Assembly: GCF_030272615.1 (NCBI RefSeq)
Contig: NC_081413.1
Location: 99,170,239-99,234,238, forward strand
Direction: 5' to 3'
Length of the DNA: 64,000 nucleotides
Origin: Cryptomeria japonica
Lineage: Eukaryota; Streptophyta; Pinopsida; Cupressales; Cupressaceae
Below the pieces are notes generated by a model that ran no database searches, was not told the origin of the DNA, and worked only from the letters and a program-made list of their open reading frames with translations. This document shows, piece by piece, positions 21,772 to 33,785 of this stretch; within the stretch, counting starts at the first letter, position 1, and each line of letters begins with the position of its first letter. A program made the position numbers and the translations under genes.

Positions 21772-24085
21772 ATGCCTATTCCGTATTCCAGGCATCGTTT
21801 TGAGCGCGTTCGGAGGTACGGGAGACCTGCCACATATGGACCACCAGTAAGTCAACACTTTTGACCCTTTTTTGATTTTTTATTTTGTCATTTTTGGTCA
21901 TTTTTTTATTTTTGAAATTCGGTTTTAGCGGTTTAGCATGTCAAAGTCACAATTTAGCGCATACAAAAATTTAGGTAGCGCATAAAGTTTGAATTTTAGG
22001 GCTGCGTCCGAAACAAAATAGTGTAGCACATAAAAGTTCTCAGTTAGCGCATTGAGGGAAAGTAGTGCATGTCAAACGTAGGGTAGCGCGTAAGGTTAAC
22101 AGGATAGCGCGTGAGTAAGACCTAGCGCATAGGGGTCACAGGGGTTCGCATGGGTAAGGGGTTTTAGCACGTAGGGTAGACCTAGCGCATAGGGTCAAAT
22201 AGGTAGCGTCAGCGAGGTATAGGTTAGCGCATAAAGAGGTTTTAGCACATAGGGTAGGTTGGGTGGCACATTGGGGAAAAAGGATAGTGCGTAGAAGCAT
22301 TCTAGCGCATAGGGTAAATAGATTAGCACGTGGAGAAAACAGCTTAGCGCATGGGTAGATTTTAGCGTGTAGACAATCTGTTTTAGCGCATCAGGAAAAA
22401 TTTTGTGAGATGGGGTGATTTGTGAAATTGTTGTGTTTTGCTGTCATGGTTTTTATTAATTTATCCAATATGAGTGTTGATATAACTTGTTTTGATTTGC
22501 GATATTTCAAGTTATGCATAGATATTAATGTGTTGGTTTGATCAAAGCATGATTTGTTTTTGCACTTTGTTTCAAGTTCAATGTGTGAAGCCTGATTTGT
22601 GTTACAAGCTGATATGGGTTGGAAACTTGAGTTGTTTTACAAGCTGATATGGGTGGGAAACTTGAGTTGTTTTACAAGTTTATGTGATTTGGAAACTTGA
22701 GTTGTGTTACAAGTTTTGATATGGTTTTTGATAACTTGAGTTATTTTACAAGTTGATATGAAATGATAGGATGTTGAACTTGATGTAAATGAGTAAATTG
22801 TTTCATGTTGTTGATGTGATTTGGATTTTGATATCTTTGTTTTGATGTGGAAAACTGATATTGGACTTGTTTTGCTGGTTGACAGGAGCGATTGGGCGTG
22901 GTTCAGTCGCATGAGCGATTTCCTAGGCCTTGGACTCTGATACCATGGTTGACACAGGTCGACCTAGATATTATTGAGAGATGCGGTTTGACGTCCTTGT
23001 TGGATATGCCTCGGTTCACTGTGAACTGGGGGTTATTAACAGTGCTCGCAGAGAGGTGGCACAGCGACACGAACACCTTCAACTTTGTCACAGGTGAGAT
23101 GACAGTCACACCAGAGGACTATTATAGGATTCTGTGCATACCAGTAGTAGGTGCACTACTACCTTATGAGCAGTCGGAGGAGGGTGGCACAGAGGCACTT
23201 CGCCGTATATTCCAAGATGAGACAGTATGCAGATATGAGATCCCTTGGCAGGAGTTCCTGGACTTGGATTATGCACCGCTTCCTTCAGTACTGGCAAGGT
23301 TTATAGGTGGATTCCTTTGTCCTGATTGTAGGTCAAAGGGATTCTCTGTGGGATGGGGGCTGGTGTTAGAGGACATGGTTACACAGGGCTGCAGGTTTGC
23401 ATGGGGATCGGCTATGTTAGCCCATCTGTACAGGGACTTGCACGAGGTGGTATACCTAGGTTACGACAGTTTGTCAGCTGGTGTGACGCTCTTACAGGTA
23501 TGGTGTTGGGAGCACATTCCAGCAGCCAGGCCATTAGCAAACAGAGATAGGCCCGTTGGACGTGCCTATGCTTATGGGTACAGAGGTCTAGTTGTCCAGC
23601 GGAAGCTAGGCAAACTAGAGCATTGGAGGAGAGTGCTGGATGACATTGATACAGTCACATGGCGACCATATACAGGGTGTGAGGTGTGGGCGGAGGATGG
23701 GTTGGAGATGCCCTATGTGTTTATGATGAGATACCTGATTGGGAGGACCCCATTTGTTATTGAGAGGTTCGTGGTGACCAGAGTTTTGCGACAGTTTGGT
23801 CAACAGCAACGCCGGAGGCAGGACATACTAGATTGGGGCCCGACCATTGATAGTGCGGTGGTTGTGGAGGAGTTTGTTAGTTTGGCGGGCCAGATATGGG
23901 ATTATGCCCTGGAGATTTTGGATGCGGGCATGATAGATGAGTTCACGAGATTGTTTGCTGCGCGGGCAGTGGCGTGGATTTCAGATCCAGAGGAGATGCG
24001 GCCGACATTTGATGATGATGATGATGATGATGATGAGGGAGGTGGAGATGACGAGGATGATGGAGATGGTGGAGGAGGACGATGA
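21772..24085 (+). CDS. Plant mobile domain (PMD) protein, MAIN/MAIL-like
   Basis: Two-exon model: exon 1 21772-21846 (25 codons, donor GTAAGT) and exon 2 22886-24085 (acceptor after gttgacag), joined in phase 0, giving 424 aa. The start lies in MPIPYSRHRF and the frame crosses the splice cleanly into ERLGVVQSHERFPRPW. The PMD core is visible from about residue 60: ERWHSDTNTFNFVTGEMTVT, then the short ILCIPVVG element, then WRPYTG near the end of the domain. PMD proteins related to Arabidopsis MAIN and MAIL1 act in transposon silencing and genome stability, and PMD genes also travel within transposons. The C-terminus is an Asp/Gly-rich tail encoded by a (GAT)n microsatellite, so the stop at 24083 may reflect slippage: another frame stays acidic for another 80 nt. 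Related decayed copies nearby favour the mobile-element version. Confidence 0.72.
21923..22392 (+). repeat. About 22 copies of a TTAGCGCATA-like motif in the PMD intron
   Basis: Within the intron of the PMD gene the word TTAGCGCATA or a one- to three-base variant (TAGCACATA, TAGCGCGTA, TAGTGCGTA, TAGCGTGTA) recurs about every 20 bp for about 470 bp. All copies are in the same orientation and are separated by unrelated short spacers. The words are GC-rich against an AT-rich background. The spacing is not exact, so this is a motif array rather than a simple satellite. Confidence 0.85.
22600..22765. repeat. Short diverged tandem repeat in the PMD intron
   Basis: A unit of about 35-40 bp of the form ttacaagctgatatggg plus ggaaacttgagttg recurs about four times with small changes, just 5' of the splice acceptor at 22885. 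Confidence 0.8.
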
Positions 24086-24880
24086 GGGAGAGGAGATAGA
24101 GGGAGGAGGGGAGATAGAGGGAGGAGAGGAGATAGAGGTTTGGAGAGAGCAGTTAGACGGGCGGTGATGGACAGGGGGAGAGGCGGATTGGCCATTAGAG
24201 CCAGTGGAGAGGGGAGAGTGGAGGAGGTTCTAGCTGCAGTGGGGGGGACTGACGAGGCAATGCGGCCAACTCAGAGTGGAGGAGGTTCTAGCTATAGTGG
24301 GGGGGATTGACGAGGCGATACGGCCAACTCAGAGGAGGAAGACAGATGTTCTCCCACCTCCAGCACCGAGGACAAGCAGAGTTAGAAGGGATGTCCCTGC
24401 ACAGGTACCGCTACGGGTTCGGATCCCCACTCGTGTTGAGGATGCACAGATTCGGACCCTGCAGGTGACTGTACAGCAGCTGCAGGCACAGGTATTGACA
24501 TATCAATGACAGATTGCGCAGTTGACCACTAAGCGAGACACGGAGATAGAGCGGCGGGGTCGAGCAGAGGAGCTTGCAATGAGCGTGCAGAGAGCAGCGG
24601 CAGGTGGTCCGATGAGAGACACCCTAAGAGAGCTATCTTTGAGAGCTTAGGAGGTGGAGTACTACCACCGAAACTATGAGGCTGCGATACCCAAGGATCG
24701 CCAAGTACAGAGCTTTACACAGTCGAGATCTAGTCGATCTCGAGATACTGGGTCACGGTCAGAGAGCTGAGGTGTGACAGGGCCATCGAGATAGGATCCC
24801 CCTGGAGATCCAGGGGTGGGGACATCAAGAGCCAGACCATCTCCGTCAGGGGATAGCCATACTTGAGAGACGTGGTCTCT
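24086..24880 (+). pseudogene. Degraded C-terminal extension of the PMD unit
   Basis: After the stop of the PMD frame, coding-like sequence continues in another frame. An acidic Glu/Gly-rich stretch runs to a stop at 24165. A segment at 24276-24506 contains a proline-rich part and a glutamine-rich, coiled-coil-like part ending LQVTVQQLQAQVLTYQ and a stop. Further pieces rich in Arg, Glu and Ser then run to about 24770, again interrupted by stops. It probably represents the former C-terminal half of the same protein. A direct duplication of about 58-60 bp interrupts it at 24215-24334. Confidence 0.45.
24215..24334. repeat. 58-60 bp direct tandem duplication
   Basis: The segment starting agagtggaggaggttctagc and ending cggccaactc occurs twice in succession with a few substitutions and a small length change, which shifts the reading frame between the copies. 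Confidence 0.9.
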
Positions 24881-26239
24881 GTTGTATTTTTAGATCATTG
24901 TATTCTTTGTACTGGACACAGAGATGATAGATTTTGTACATCTTGATCATTTTTGGAGATATATATATATATATACAACATCATTATCTTTGATCATGTG
25001 GTGTGTTATATGGATGTATGTGCTTATGTGTTCTTTTCTTTACTTTATGATGATGCAATGCTTAAATATATGATATAATGTATGATGCAAGATGTATGCT
25101 TTGATATGTTTGTGAGATGTATCTTGAAAATGAGATGTATGATTTTATGCTGTGAGATGTATCTTGAAAATGAGATGTATGAGAAATGATATGTAACTAA
25201 GTGTAAAATGATATGCAACTAATTGTAAAATGATATGCAACTAATTATTTTTGGTAGCATCCTCATTCTGCATTTGCCATCCTGATACAACCATATGTTG
25301 TTTACTTTCTTTGTAGGTGTCATCATTGAGCATTGATTTGTTTAGGATATGTTGAAAATTTATACAAGCACAATGGTATAATTGAACCATAATGACCTGA
25401 GAAAAATTTACATGATATTTGATTTTGCAAGATAGCACAAGCGTCAAGGTATAATTGAACCAAGACGACCTGAGTGTGGATTGCGTAAACAGACAAGATT
25501 AAAGAATTTGTATGCATGAAGTGGAATCATGCCTTCAGTGATATTTCGAGGCAAGTATTTACACAGTACAAGTGATCGCCTCCCAGATAGAAAACTAAGA
25601 AAATATTGGAAGTTCCCCATGATCTCTAGCTTTGAAGCATTTAGTGAGAAAAAGAAGAAAATCCAATAATTTAAAAAGTTCAAAATGCAAAAATAGTCAA
25701 GATTTTTATGTGATAATGCAACATTCAGTACTTCAGAAAATCATCCATCCTTGGTATTTCTGTGATTTTTTGTTTTTGTTCTGCGATGAAGCATAGTTTT
25801 GGTTGTTGGATGCCATGCTTCTGAGTTTTGCAAATAGTTTTGATGTCTTGAATGTTTGCAAGTTTTGACGATTTATTGCCCCTAGCTGAGTGTGCCTCTT
25901 GATGTGAATATGTACAGTGATTTCTAAGCCATGGTGGAATGTGGTAAGAGGATATATATGGATAAACCAGGATAGTGACTATGCTAAGTATGTCCTGAAT
26001 GAATATGTGCTGAGTGTCGGGCAATGGCTGATAGTGTTTTATGGATAAAATGGTATGGAGATAGATAGAGGAGCCGTTCTTTCACAATAGCGCCTGTTAC
26101 CAGGTTTTCACTAGTTGCTTTTATTGTACTTTGTTATTTGCTTTTTTTGGATTTTTTTTTTTTTTTTTGGCTTGTTTTGGCTTTTTCCGTGCATTAGGCT
26201 ACTTGGGATTCAATGACTTAACTAGACAATAAACTCACA
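24881..26239. other. Non-coding 3' region of the PMD unit
   Basis: No gene was recognised. It contains a short (AT)n run (about 24960-24976), a small tandem array at 25105-25245 (two copies of gagatgtatcttgaaaatga, then repeated aaatgatatgcaactaatt) and a T-rich run at about 26150-26170 just before the LINE. Confidence 0.5.
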
Positions 26240-26462
26240 TGGATGCATGCAAGGAGAACATAACGCGGCTAGGGTTTACTACACTTTTCAAAGATCGAAG
26301 GCCATTTTTTTGCAGTTTTGGCAACATGGCTAGGGGTTTTTTTTCTGTCTTCCGCCTCGAAAAATTAGGGCACAAAAAATCAAATACAGGAAGGAGGATT
26401 ATGTTTTACAGGTATCTTCAAGCGAAGAAAAGTGTTTATTGTTGTTAATACAGTGATCGGAC

Positions 26463-28598
26463 ATGGCTGATAGAGGACATTTGGGTTCATGGGCGGATGT
26501 GGGCTGGGAAGACCCGCCTCATGTTCCGCAGTGGGTCTACACGAACGGCAGATGGAAGGACATGGCGATATAGGTAATTGGAGTGGAAATAACAAGGTTT
26601 TTCGGCTAGCTTCAAAATACTTTGAAGGCTTCATTGGGAACAGACGAAGTGTGGCATGGAGGCAGAATAACAATGGGAGGAGATTCACTCAAGGGCGTTT
26701 TAATAATGGTGTGAATCAAGGGAATTCTGAGAAGCAATTCAAGGGCTTTTCGAGGAAATGGTCTTTGGATCTGAGCAATCAACGAACATTTGCTAGGGTT
26801 ATTGGCTTGGCAAATAAGGAGACTGCGGCTAGGGTTTCTGTTTCTTCATAGCAGGTGGGAAATAAGGTAAATGTGAACCTCAAGGAAGCTAGTCCGGAAA
26901 AGGTAAGTAAGATACCTTCTGATCCTATTCTGCCGAGGGTTTCTTCATCACAAGTTTGGGCTCCTATCCCTTGTATTGATCTTTTGGGTTCCTATGTCGA
27001 TAAGAAAGCAAATTGTTTGCATACGAATGCTATTTCTGGGGAAATTTGGGGTGATCAAATTAGTTTGTTAAAGCTTTATCATAAATTGCAGAAAAGATGG
27101 GGGGATATGCATTATTTTCAATTATTGTCTGCAAATGCTTTTATTATTGTCTTTGGTTCTCCTTCTTTCAAAGATGAGGTATTAAGAACTTCGCATCATT
27201 GGTTTGGAAAACATTTAATTTCAATTGTGGCTTGGAAACCTTTTTTTGTTCCTTCTTGGTCTAGTTCGAAACTTATTCCTTTCTGGTTTGGTTTACCTAA
27301 AATTCCTTTTGAATTTATGGATCCAGATGTTCTTGAGAAAATTGGAAATACTATTGGAACTTTTTTTAAATCTAAAATGGACTTTGTGGATGGGGAGGTT
27401 CTGGTAAAAATTTGTTTTCTTATTAACCCTAACAATGTTTTCCCCCATACTTGTAATATCAAGTCTCATGATGGTATTTGGCACCAATCAATTAAGAAAT
27501 TAGATACAGAGCTTCTTAAGTCTCCTTTACTTTTGGATGCTCCGTTACATGGATTTTAAGAAAAACTAGCAGGTTGTTGGCTCTGTCCCTAAATCCCTTA
27601 ATAAAGACAGTTTGTCGATGGGACCTTTGGTTGAAGGATGTGGAAATGTCTCTTCACATAAATTGGTAGAAACAGGTCACATTAATCTTGAAAATAATCC
27701 ATTGTGTCGTAGTTCTGGGAAACCAAATGATCACACTTTGGGTTTGGTCTCACTTTCGTCTTTACTGAAGATATTTTCTAATAATAGAGGTATAGTGGAT
27801 GATAATCCCTCGATGAATGGAGTAGATCATCCATTGATGATATATTGCCCTAAGATGCCAAATAATCACACAAAGGGTAAGGACGACAATTTGTCTTCAT
27901 GCACTCAAAAGGAGGTTGTGGATTCTTCAAATAATGTGAATTTAGATAAAAATGCAGTGGTTGATATGGAAACTATTAAACAGGTACCTGCCATAGGTTT
28001 TCCTAATGATGCTTCTTTAGTTCAGGAAATTAAGAATTTGGTGTGTAATAATTCCCCTTTGAATGTTGAAATTAATATGGCTAATGAATCTTCCTTAGGG
28101 AATAGTAATTCGTCAGAGGTTGTCCCTGTTATTATGCCAGATGAGAATTTGGTTCAGCAAGTAAATGATATTTTTAACAATCATGCACATCAAATGGATG
28201 AGGGTATTACTGATAGAGTTGTTTGTTCCATTGAGAATGATTTGGGGGGTATAAACTCAACCCTTCCAATTTCTGCATCTGCTAATCCTTTTGCGGTTTT
28301 GGCTACAACAGAGTTGGGTTTTGAAGATAATCAATTTATCCTGGCTTCTCCAAAGTCATGCAAGAGTTTACCAATTGTCCAAACAACTCCGGTTTTTTCA
28401 CCATCAGTGGTTTCTCCTAGGAGAGGTAGGCCTCCAAATAATCTTAAGACTCAAATGGAAATAGATGCTGGAATTCAAAAGACTTTGTCCCTTTCTCTTG
28501 CTGGTGGGAAAGGGAGGCATTCAGTCTCTCTTGGTAGGCCTAAGAAAACATTCCTAACTCCTGTAAGTGTAAAAAGAAAGAGGAGTAAAAGTTTGTGA
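26463..28598 (+). pseudogene. LINE-1 ORF1 (DUF4283-type nucleic-acid-binding protein), broken
   Basis: Starts MADRGHLGSWADVGWEDPPH, a start typical of plant LINE ORF1. A frameshift follows near 26570, then a TAG at 26849, and the frame continues to 27557. The region 27000-27480 (about residues 180-340) has the ORF1 DUF4283-like fold pattern, with SGEIWGDQISLLKLYHKLQK, then AFIIVFGSPSF, then AWKPFF. After another shift the frame 27612-28598 is a low-complexity Ser/Asn-rich linker ending in a basic KRKRSKSL tail. I see no CCHC zinc knuckle here, unlike in the LINE at 54-60 kb. Confidence 0.75.
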
Positions 28599-28716
28599 CT
28601 AGTCCTCCTATGACAAGAACAGGGGCTGTGAAACGTAATTTGCAAGGTTGCTTTGGGGAAAGCAAAAATTCTCCAATTAATGGGATGAGGGGATCTTCGG
28701 CCTCCCCTCGAGGACA

Positions 28717-31700
28717 ATGAGAATTATTTCTTGGAATGTTAGGGGCTTAAATTCCCCTAACAAGAGATGCTTAATTAAGTCCCAGATGGACTTAATTAAG
28801 TGATATTTTTATGTTGCAAGAAACAAAGTTGTCAAAGGAGTCTGCTGATTTGGTTTTTTCATCTTGGAGAAGGTGGAATTTTCTTTCTTCTCCGGCTTAT
28901 GGTGCTTCAGGAGGTTTGGCACTTCTTTGGAATAATTATAATATTGAGGTACAGTTAGTGGCATTTTCTACAAATTAGATGTTGGCTTTAGTTATAAGCA
29001 AGATTTCGAAGGTTAAATTCTGGCTTTTTAACATTTATGCTCCGTCAAGAATTCAAGGGAAGAGTAAGTTATGGGGTGAATTAAAGAGGATTTCTTCTCC
29101 CTTAAAACATGGTTCCTTTATTATCTTCGGGGGTGATTTTAATGCTATCATTGATTTAGATGAGAAAAGAGGAGGTGTTTTCCCTAATAAAAGGATTATG
29201 GATGACTTTGGGGATTTCATTTCTGATATGAACCTTTTTTATTGTAAGTCTCAGAATGGGGTTTTCACATGGACAAACATGAGAAGGGATTTTTCTCAGA
29301 TTGCTGAGAGATTAGATCGGTTTTTGTTATCTGAGAATTGAATTGATTCAAATTTTGAATTCTTTTCCTCTGTTCTACCGGTCTCGGGTTCTGATCATTT
29401 TCCAATTTCCCTTTCAGTTATTGAGGATAGGACTTCTTTTAAGTCTCCATTTAAATTTGAGCCCATGTGGTTTAGGGATTCTTCCTTTTTGCCTCTTCTT
29501 ATGAAATGTTGGAATTCTACTCCTTTTTGTTCTGGGTCCCGTATGTTTCAGATTGCGAAGAAGTTAAGTTATTTGAAATTGAATATTAGGGAATGGAATA
29601 TCTTGCATTTTAAGAACATTTTTTAGGAGAAACAAAAGATTCAAGATATGATTGAGTGTCTTAATACTCATGTGCTTCAACATGGTATGGTGCCACAAGT
29701 TTTTGATGAATTGAATTCACTATAATTACAGCTTGAGGAGATGTTAGCTAGAGAGGAAATCTATTGGAGAGAGAAATCTAGAGAGTTATGGCTTTCAGAT
29801 GGTGACAGGAACACAAAATTTTATCATTCAACTAAGATTAAAAGATGTAAGAATAGAATATCTTGTATTCAGTGTCAGAATGGGAATTTATTGACAGGGC
29901 TAGAGGACATTGCTTTAGAGGTAGTTAGGTTTTTTTAAGTCATTATTATCTTTGGAAAATGGAAATCTCAGCAATGATATTATATCTAATATTCCTCCTT
30001 TAGTATCTTTGGAAGACAATAAGATTTTGATGTCTCCCTTTTCCTTAGAAGAAGTTAAGAGTGTTGTCTTTGCCATGAATCTAGATAAAGCTTCGGGACC
30101 AAATGGTTTTACTCCTTTATTTTTTCAGAAATGTTGGGATTTTGTGGGAAATGATGTTTTATTGGCTCTTGAGGAAGCTAGGAGAAATAGGTCTATTTTA
30201 AAAGAACCTAATACTATAATGATTTCAATTATTCCTAGAAAAGAGGATACTAAGACTTTTGCTGACTTCTGCCCCATTGCTTTATGTAACACTTTGTATA
30301 AGATATTTACAAAGGCAATTTCCCTTAGGTTGGCAAAAATTCTACCTAGGATCATTTCATTGGAGCAAGGTGGTTTTGTTCCTGGAAGGAAGACAACAGA
30401 GGATGCAATTGTAGCACATGAGGTAGTGCATTCTATTTCCACCCAAAGAAACTTGGCCATGATACTTAAACTAGACATGTTGAAGGCTTATGATAGAGTA
30501 GAGTGGGGGGCTTTATGTGTTGTTCTTGAGAAGTTAGGTTTTTCCAAGGCCTGGGTCAAATGGATTCGTGCATGTATTTCTTCTGCAAGATTCTCGGTTT
30601 TAATTAATGGTTCTCCTTGTGGTTTTTTCACTTCCTCTAGGGGTTTGAGATAGGGAGATCCCCTTTCTCCCTTTTTGTTTATTCTCCTAGTTGAAACCTT
30701 TAGTTGGGCTATTAGGGCTGCTAAAGTGGGGGGGCTTTGGAAAGGTATAAGGATTCAAAATATTCCCCAAAGTATTTCTCATTGTCTCTTTACAGATGAT
30801 ACTATGTTATTTGGACATGCTTCGTTAGTAGAGGCAAAAGTGATTAAAGGAATAATACAAAATTGTGCATCGTTTTCTGGTCAGAAAGTGAATGGTGATA
30901 AATCAAAGAATTTTTTCCTTAATACATCACAACTGGTTCAACATAGGTTGCAATCCTTTTGGGGATTTGAGACTGGAAATCTTCCATGTACTTACCTTGG
31001 GAATCCTTTCTTTGTTAAACAGGATAAGATTATTTCGGTCATTTCTAAAAGAATTATCTCATGTAATCATAGATGGTTAACTTTGGCAGGTAAAATTGTT
31101 CTGATCAAGTCTATTTTGAATGTTGTTCCCATATATCTCATGTCTGTTTTGAAGTCTCCAAAAGCAGCTATTGTTAGTTTACAAGATAATCTTAGAGATT
31201 TTATTTGGAACAATACTAAAGATGGCAAGAAGAAACTCCCTTTAGTTGCATGGGATAAGGTATGTTTGCCTAAGGAACTTGGGGGAACAGGAATTCGGAG
31301 TCTAGAAAATCAGAATTTAGCCTTAGGTGCTAAGTTGGTTTGGAAATTATATGACAAGCCTAGCTCCTTATGGGCACAAATTATGTTTGCCAAATATTTA
31401 AATAATGGACCGAGAGAGTACATTTTTAAAGTCTCAAATTTGCCTTCGGGTTCTGCTATTTGGAATTTCCTTTGTAAATGTAGATCGGTTATTTTGCCTC
31501 ATCTCTCATGGATTGTTCATAATGGTAGAAAGGTCAGATTCTGGGATGAAGTATGGAATGGACACACACCTTTGGTGAATATTAGGGATTGGTCTCCTCT
31601 GATCACTGTTCTTTCCTCCCTTTGGGGTGTTTTTGTAGCAGATTATTTTGAAATTGTGACCAGTGGACCTTTTAAGCTAGCTAGATGGAAGTCGATTGAT

Positions 31701-32945
31701 TTCTTAGATGTTGATCAAAGCATGAAATTAGATTTTGAGAAGATTTTGGGGGATAGAATTGTATTTCTTTCTGATTTTGAGGATGAACTTATTTGGAGAA
31801 AGAATGTTTCTGGTAAGTACACTGTTAAAGATGGTTACAACTATCTTATGGTTGCTAAAGATTTATCATCTTGGCCTTATAAGTTGTTTTGGCATTCAGC
31901 TTGTCTTCCTAAAGTTGGAGCCTTTGCTTGGTTGGTAGTTCAAGATAGAGTCCTTACAGGTATGAGACTAGACAGGCTTGGTATTACTGTTGTTTTCCCT
32001 TGTGTCCTTTGTAACAAAAATTTGGAATCTTCTTCACACCTGTTCCTACATTGTGATTATGCTTATGAATGTTGGCAGTGGTTGTTTGAGAAGTTAAATA
32101 TATCCTTTGTTATTGGTAAGGATCTCATTTCCCATTTTAGATCTTGGCCCTTTATGTTTGCCTCATCTTTTTATGCATGCCTTTGGATCATATCTCCATC
32201 TATTGTGATTTGGAATGTTTGACTAGAGAGAAACAACAGGATATTTAAAAAAACAAGGTCTCCTGTGTCTGAGGTTCTATTAAAAATTAAGTCTTCAATC
32301 TTTGAGGTTGCTTTGTCGTTTATTTATAAGAATTTGGAAAATCTTACTTCTTTTTCGCACTGGGATAGTAGAGTTACTAGAGTTTGGAAGATGTTGTCAG
32401 TTTTACCCTCTCATGGTTCAATTTTAAAAAAGAATAATGCAATTGGTAAGAGATGCTCTGCTAGATGGAAACCTCCTCCACAGGGGCACTTTAAACTGAA
32501 TTTTGATGGGGCCTCTCGTGGTAACCCTGGGCCGGTTGGGGTAGGCATGGTAATTTATGATCACAATGCAAATTTTATTTGAGCTAAGTGTCATGCTATT
32601 GGTTTTAAAACTAACAATTATGCGGAATTGCATGCTTTGTCTTTTGGATTGGATATGGCAATCTCTTTGGGAATTAAGGACTTAATAATTGAAGGTGATT
32701 CTATGCTGATTATTCAATTTGTTATGAAAAAGAAATCGAATTGTTGGAATTTGCAGTATATACTTGATCCCATTTTACAAAAATTAGAATTGTTTGAATC
32801 TTTCTTGGTATCCCATTGTTACACTAGAGAAGTTAATAAGATTGCAGATTATTTGGCAAATTTAGCCATTGATAGCAATGCTAATCAGCGAGAGGTGGGT
32901 TTTGAGGAAATTCCTTCTAGGGTATGGGAAGGTTTGCAACAATAA
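28717..32945 (+). pseudogene. LINE-1 ORF2 (endonuclease, reverse transcriptase, RNase H), broken
   Basis: Begins MRIISWNVRGLNSP, the APE-endonuclease start, then FMLQETK, NIYAPS and GGDFNAI. The RT domain is visible at about 29950-30900: KASGPNGFTPLFFQ, then KLDMLKAYDRVEW, then a stop just before GDPLSPFLF, then the catalytic box as LFTDDTML (usually FADD). A zf-RVT-like region (SGKYTVKDGY to LFLHCDYAYECW) and an RNase H domain (KLNFDGASRGNPGP, YAELHAL, EGDS) follow. Damage includes a 1-nt frameshift near 28800, stops at 28976, 29339 and 29625, others near 29936 and 30652, and stops at 32220 and 32580. It cannot support retrotransposition. Confidence 0.9.
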
Positions 32946-33634
32946 TTATATGATTTTCTTGAGTAATGTTGATGTAAAATTTTATGATGATAATTATTCC
33001 CGCTTTCCCCTTTCATTTCAAGTATTCATGTTCGTTGTCTGGAGGAGAGTTCGAGCTCATGGTATTTGATACAATAGTGTTTTTCCAAAGGTTTTTTGAT
33101 ACTTTCTTTTTTGGCAGGAAGGTTTTTGGCTCATGGGATTTGGCACAGGGCTTTGGAAAATTTTGTCTTCTTCCATTGATAGCAGTTGTGGAGTCTACAT
33201 TTGAAAACTATCCGATGGGTTTTTTTGGCAAATTGTCATATGGGCTCTATGCAAAACTGATATTATATGTGTTGTGACCGCATTTTGTATGTGGTTTTGG
33301 GCAGGGTGCATAAACTGATCCGTTAGATACTATAGGTTTAATTTATAAGTTGTGACCAGAGGTTTTCTTCCTAGGGTTCTTTCCTCCAGTATGCTCTTTG
33401 AATCTTGTGTAAAAAATAAAAAATATTAATAAAAACGTTTAGTGGAATAATCCACTTTTATTGAAAAAAAACAAATTGGATTTTATTGCTGTTTATTAGT
33501 TGATGGGACAAAGGGTCAAAGTGGTTTTATTTAGTCAAAGAAAACTTTTAACATGACAAGTAACACTAGCATGACACGCCCTCCAACTCCACATGAAACA
33601 CTTTTGACCTTGAGGTCACAAACAAAAGACCGCA

Positions 33635-33785
33635 TCTCTATTTATCAAAGATAAGGATCAAACTCATGAGCACATTGGATCAACAAAGGCACAAGCTTGC
33701 AATCACAATGGCCCGGTAGGGGTTAGAACCTTGATGACTAATACAACAACACCCCCACTTAACCAACACACTATGGGAAGAATCT
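33635..33785 (-). mobile_element. tRNA-related SINE-like element (copy 2)
   Basis: Counterpart of 10005-10150 in the duplicated block. On the minus strand the A-box-like word tagtgtgttggttaagtgg (about 33773-33755) and a good B box aaggttctaaccccta (33732-33717, matching GGTTCNANNCC) are present. Confidence 0.55.

Larger units (their letters stand above)
26240..33471 (+). mobile_element. Decayed plant L1-type LINE (LINE-1)
   Basis: A full-length-looking but inactive non-LTR retrotransposon. In order it holds a 5' UTR, ORF1 from ATG 26463, ORF2 from ATG 28717 (APE endonuclease, reverse transcriptase, zf-RVT-like region, RNase H), a 3' UTR and an A-rich end at about 33463-33471 (attgaaaaaaaa). 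Both ORFs carry several stops and frameshifts. The 5' boundary is approximate, and I did not find a convincing target-site duplication. After the tail the sequence passes into the block-B P450 flank. Confidence 0.9.
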
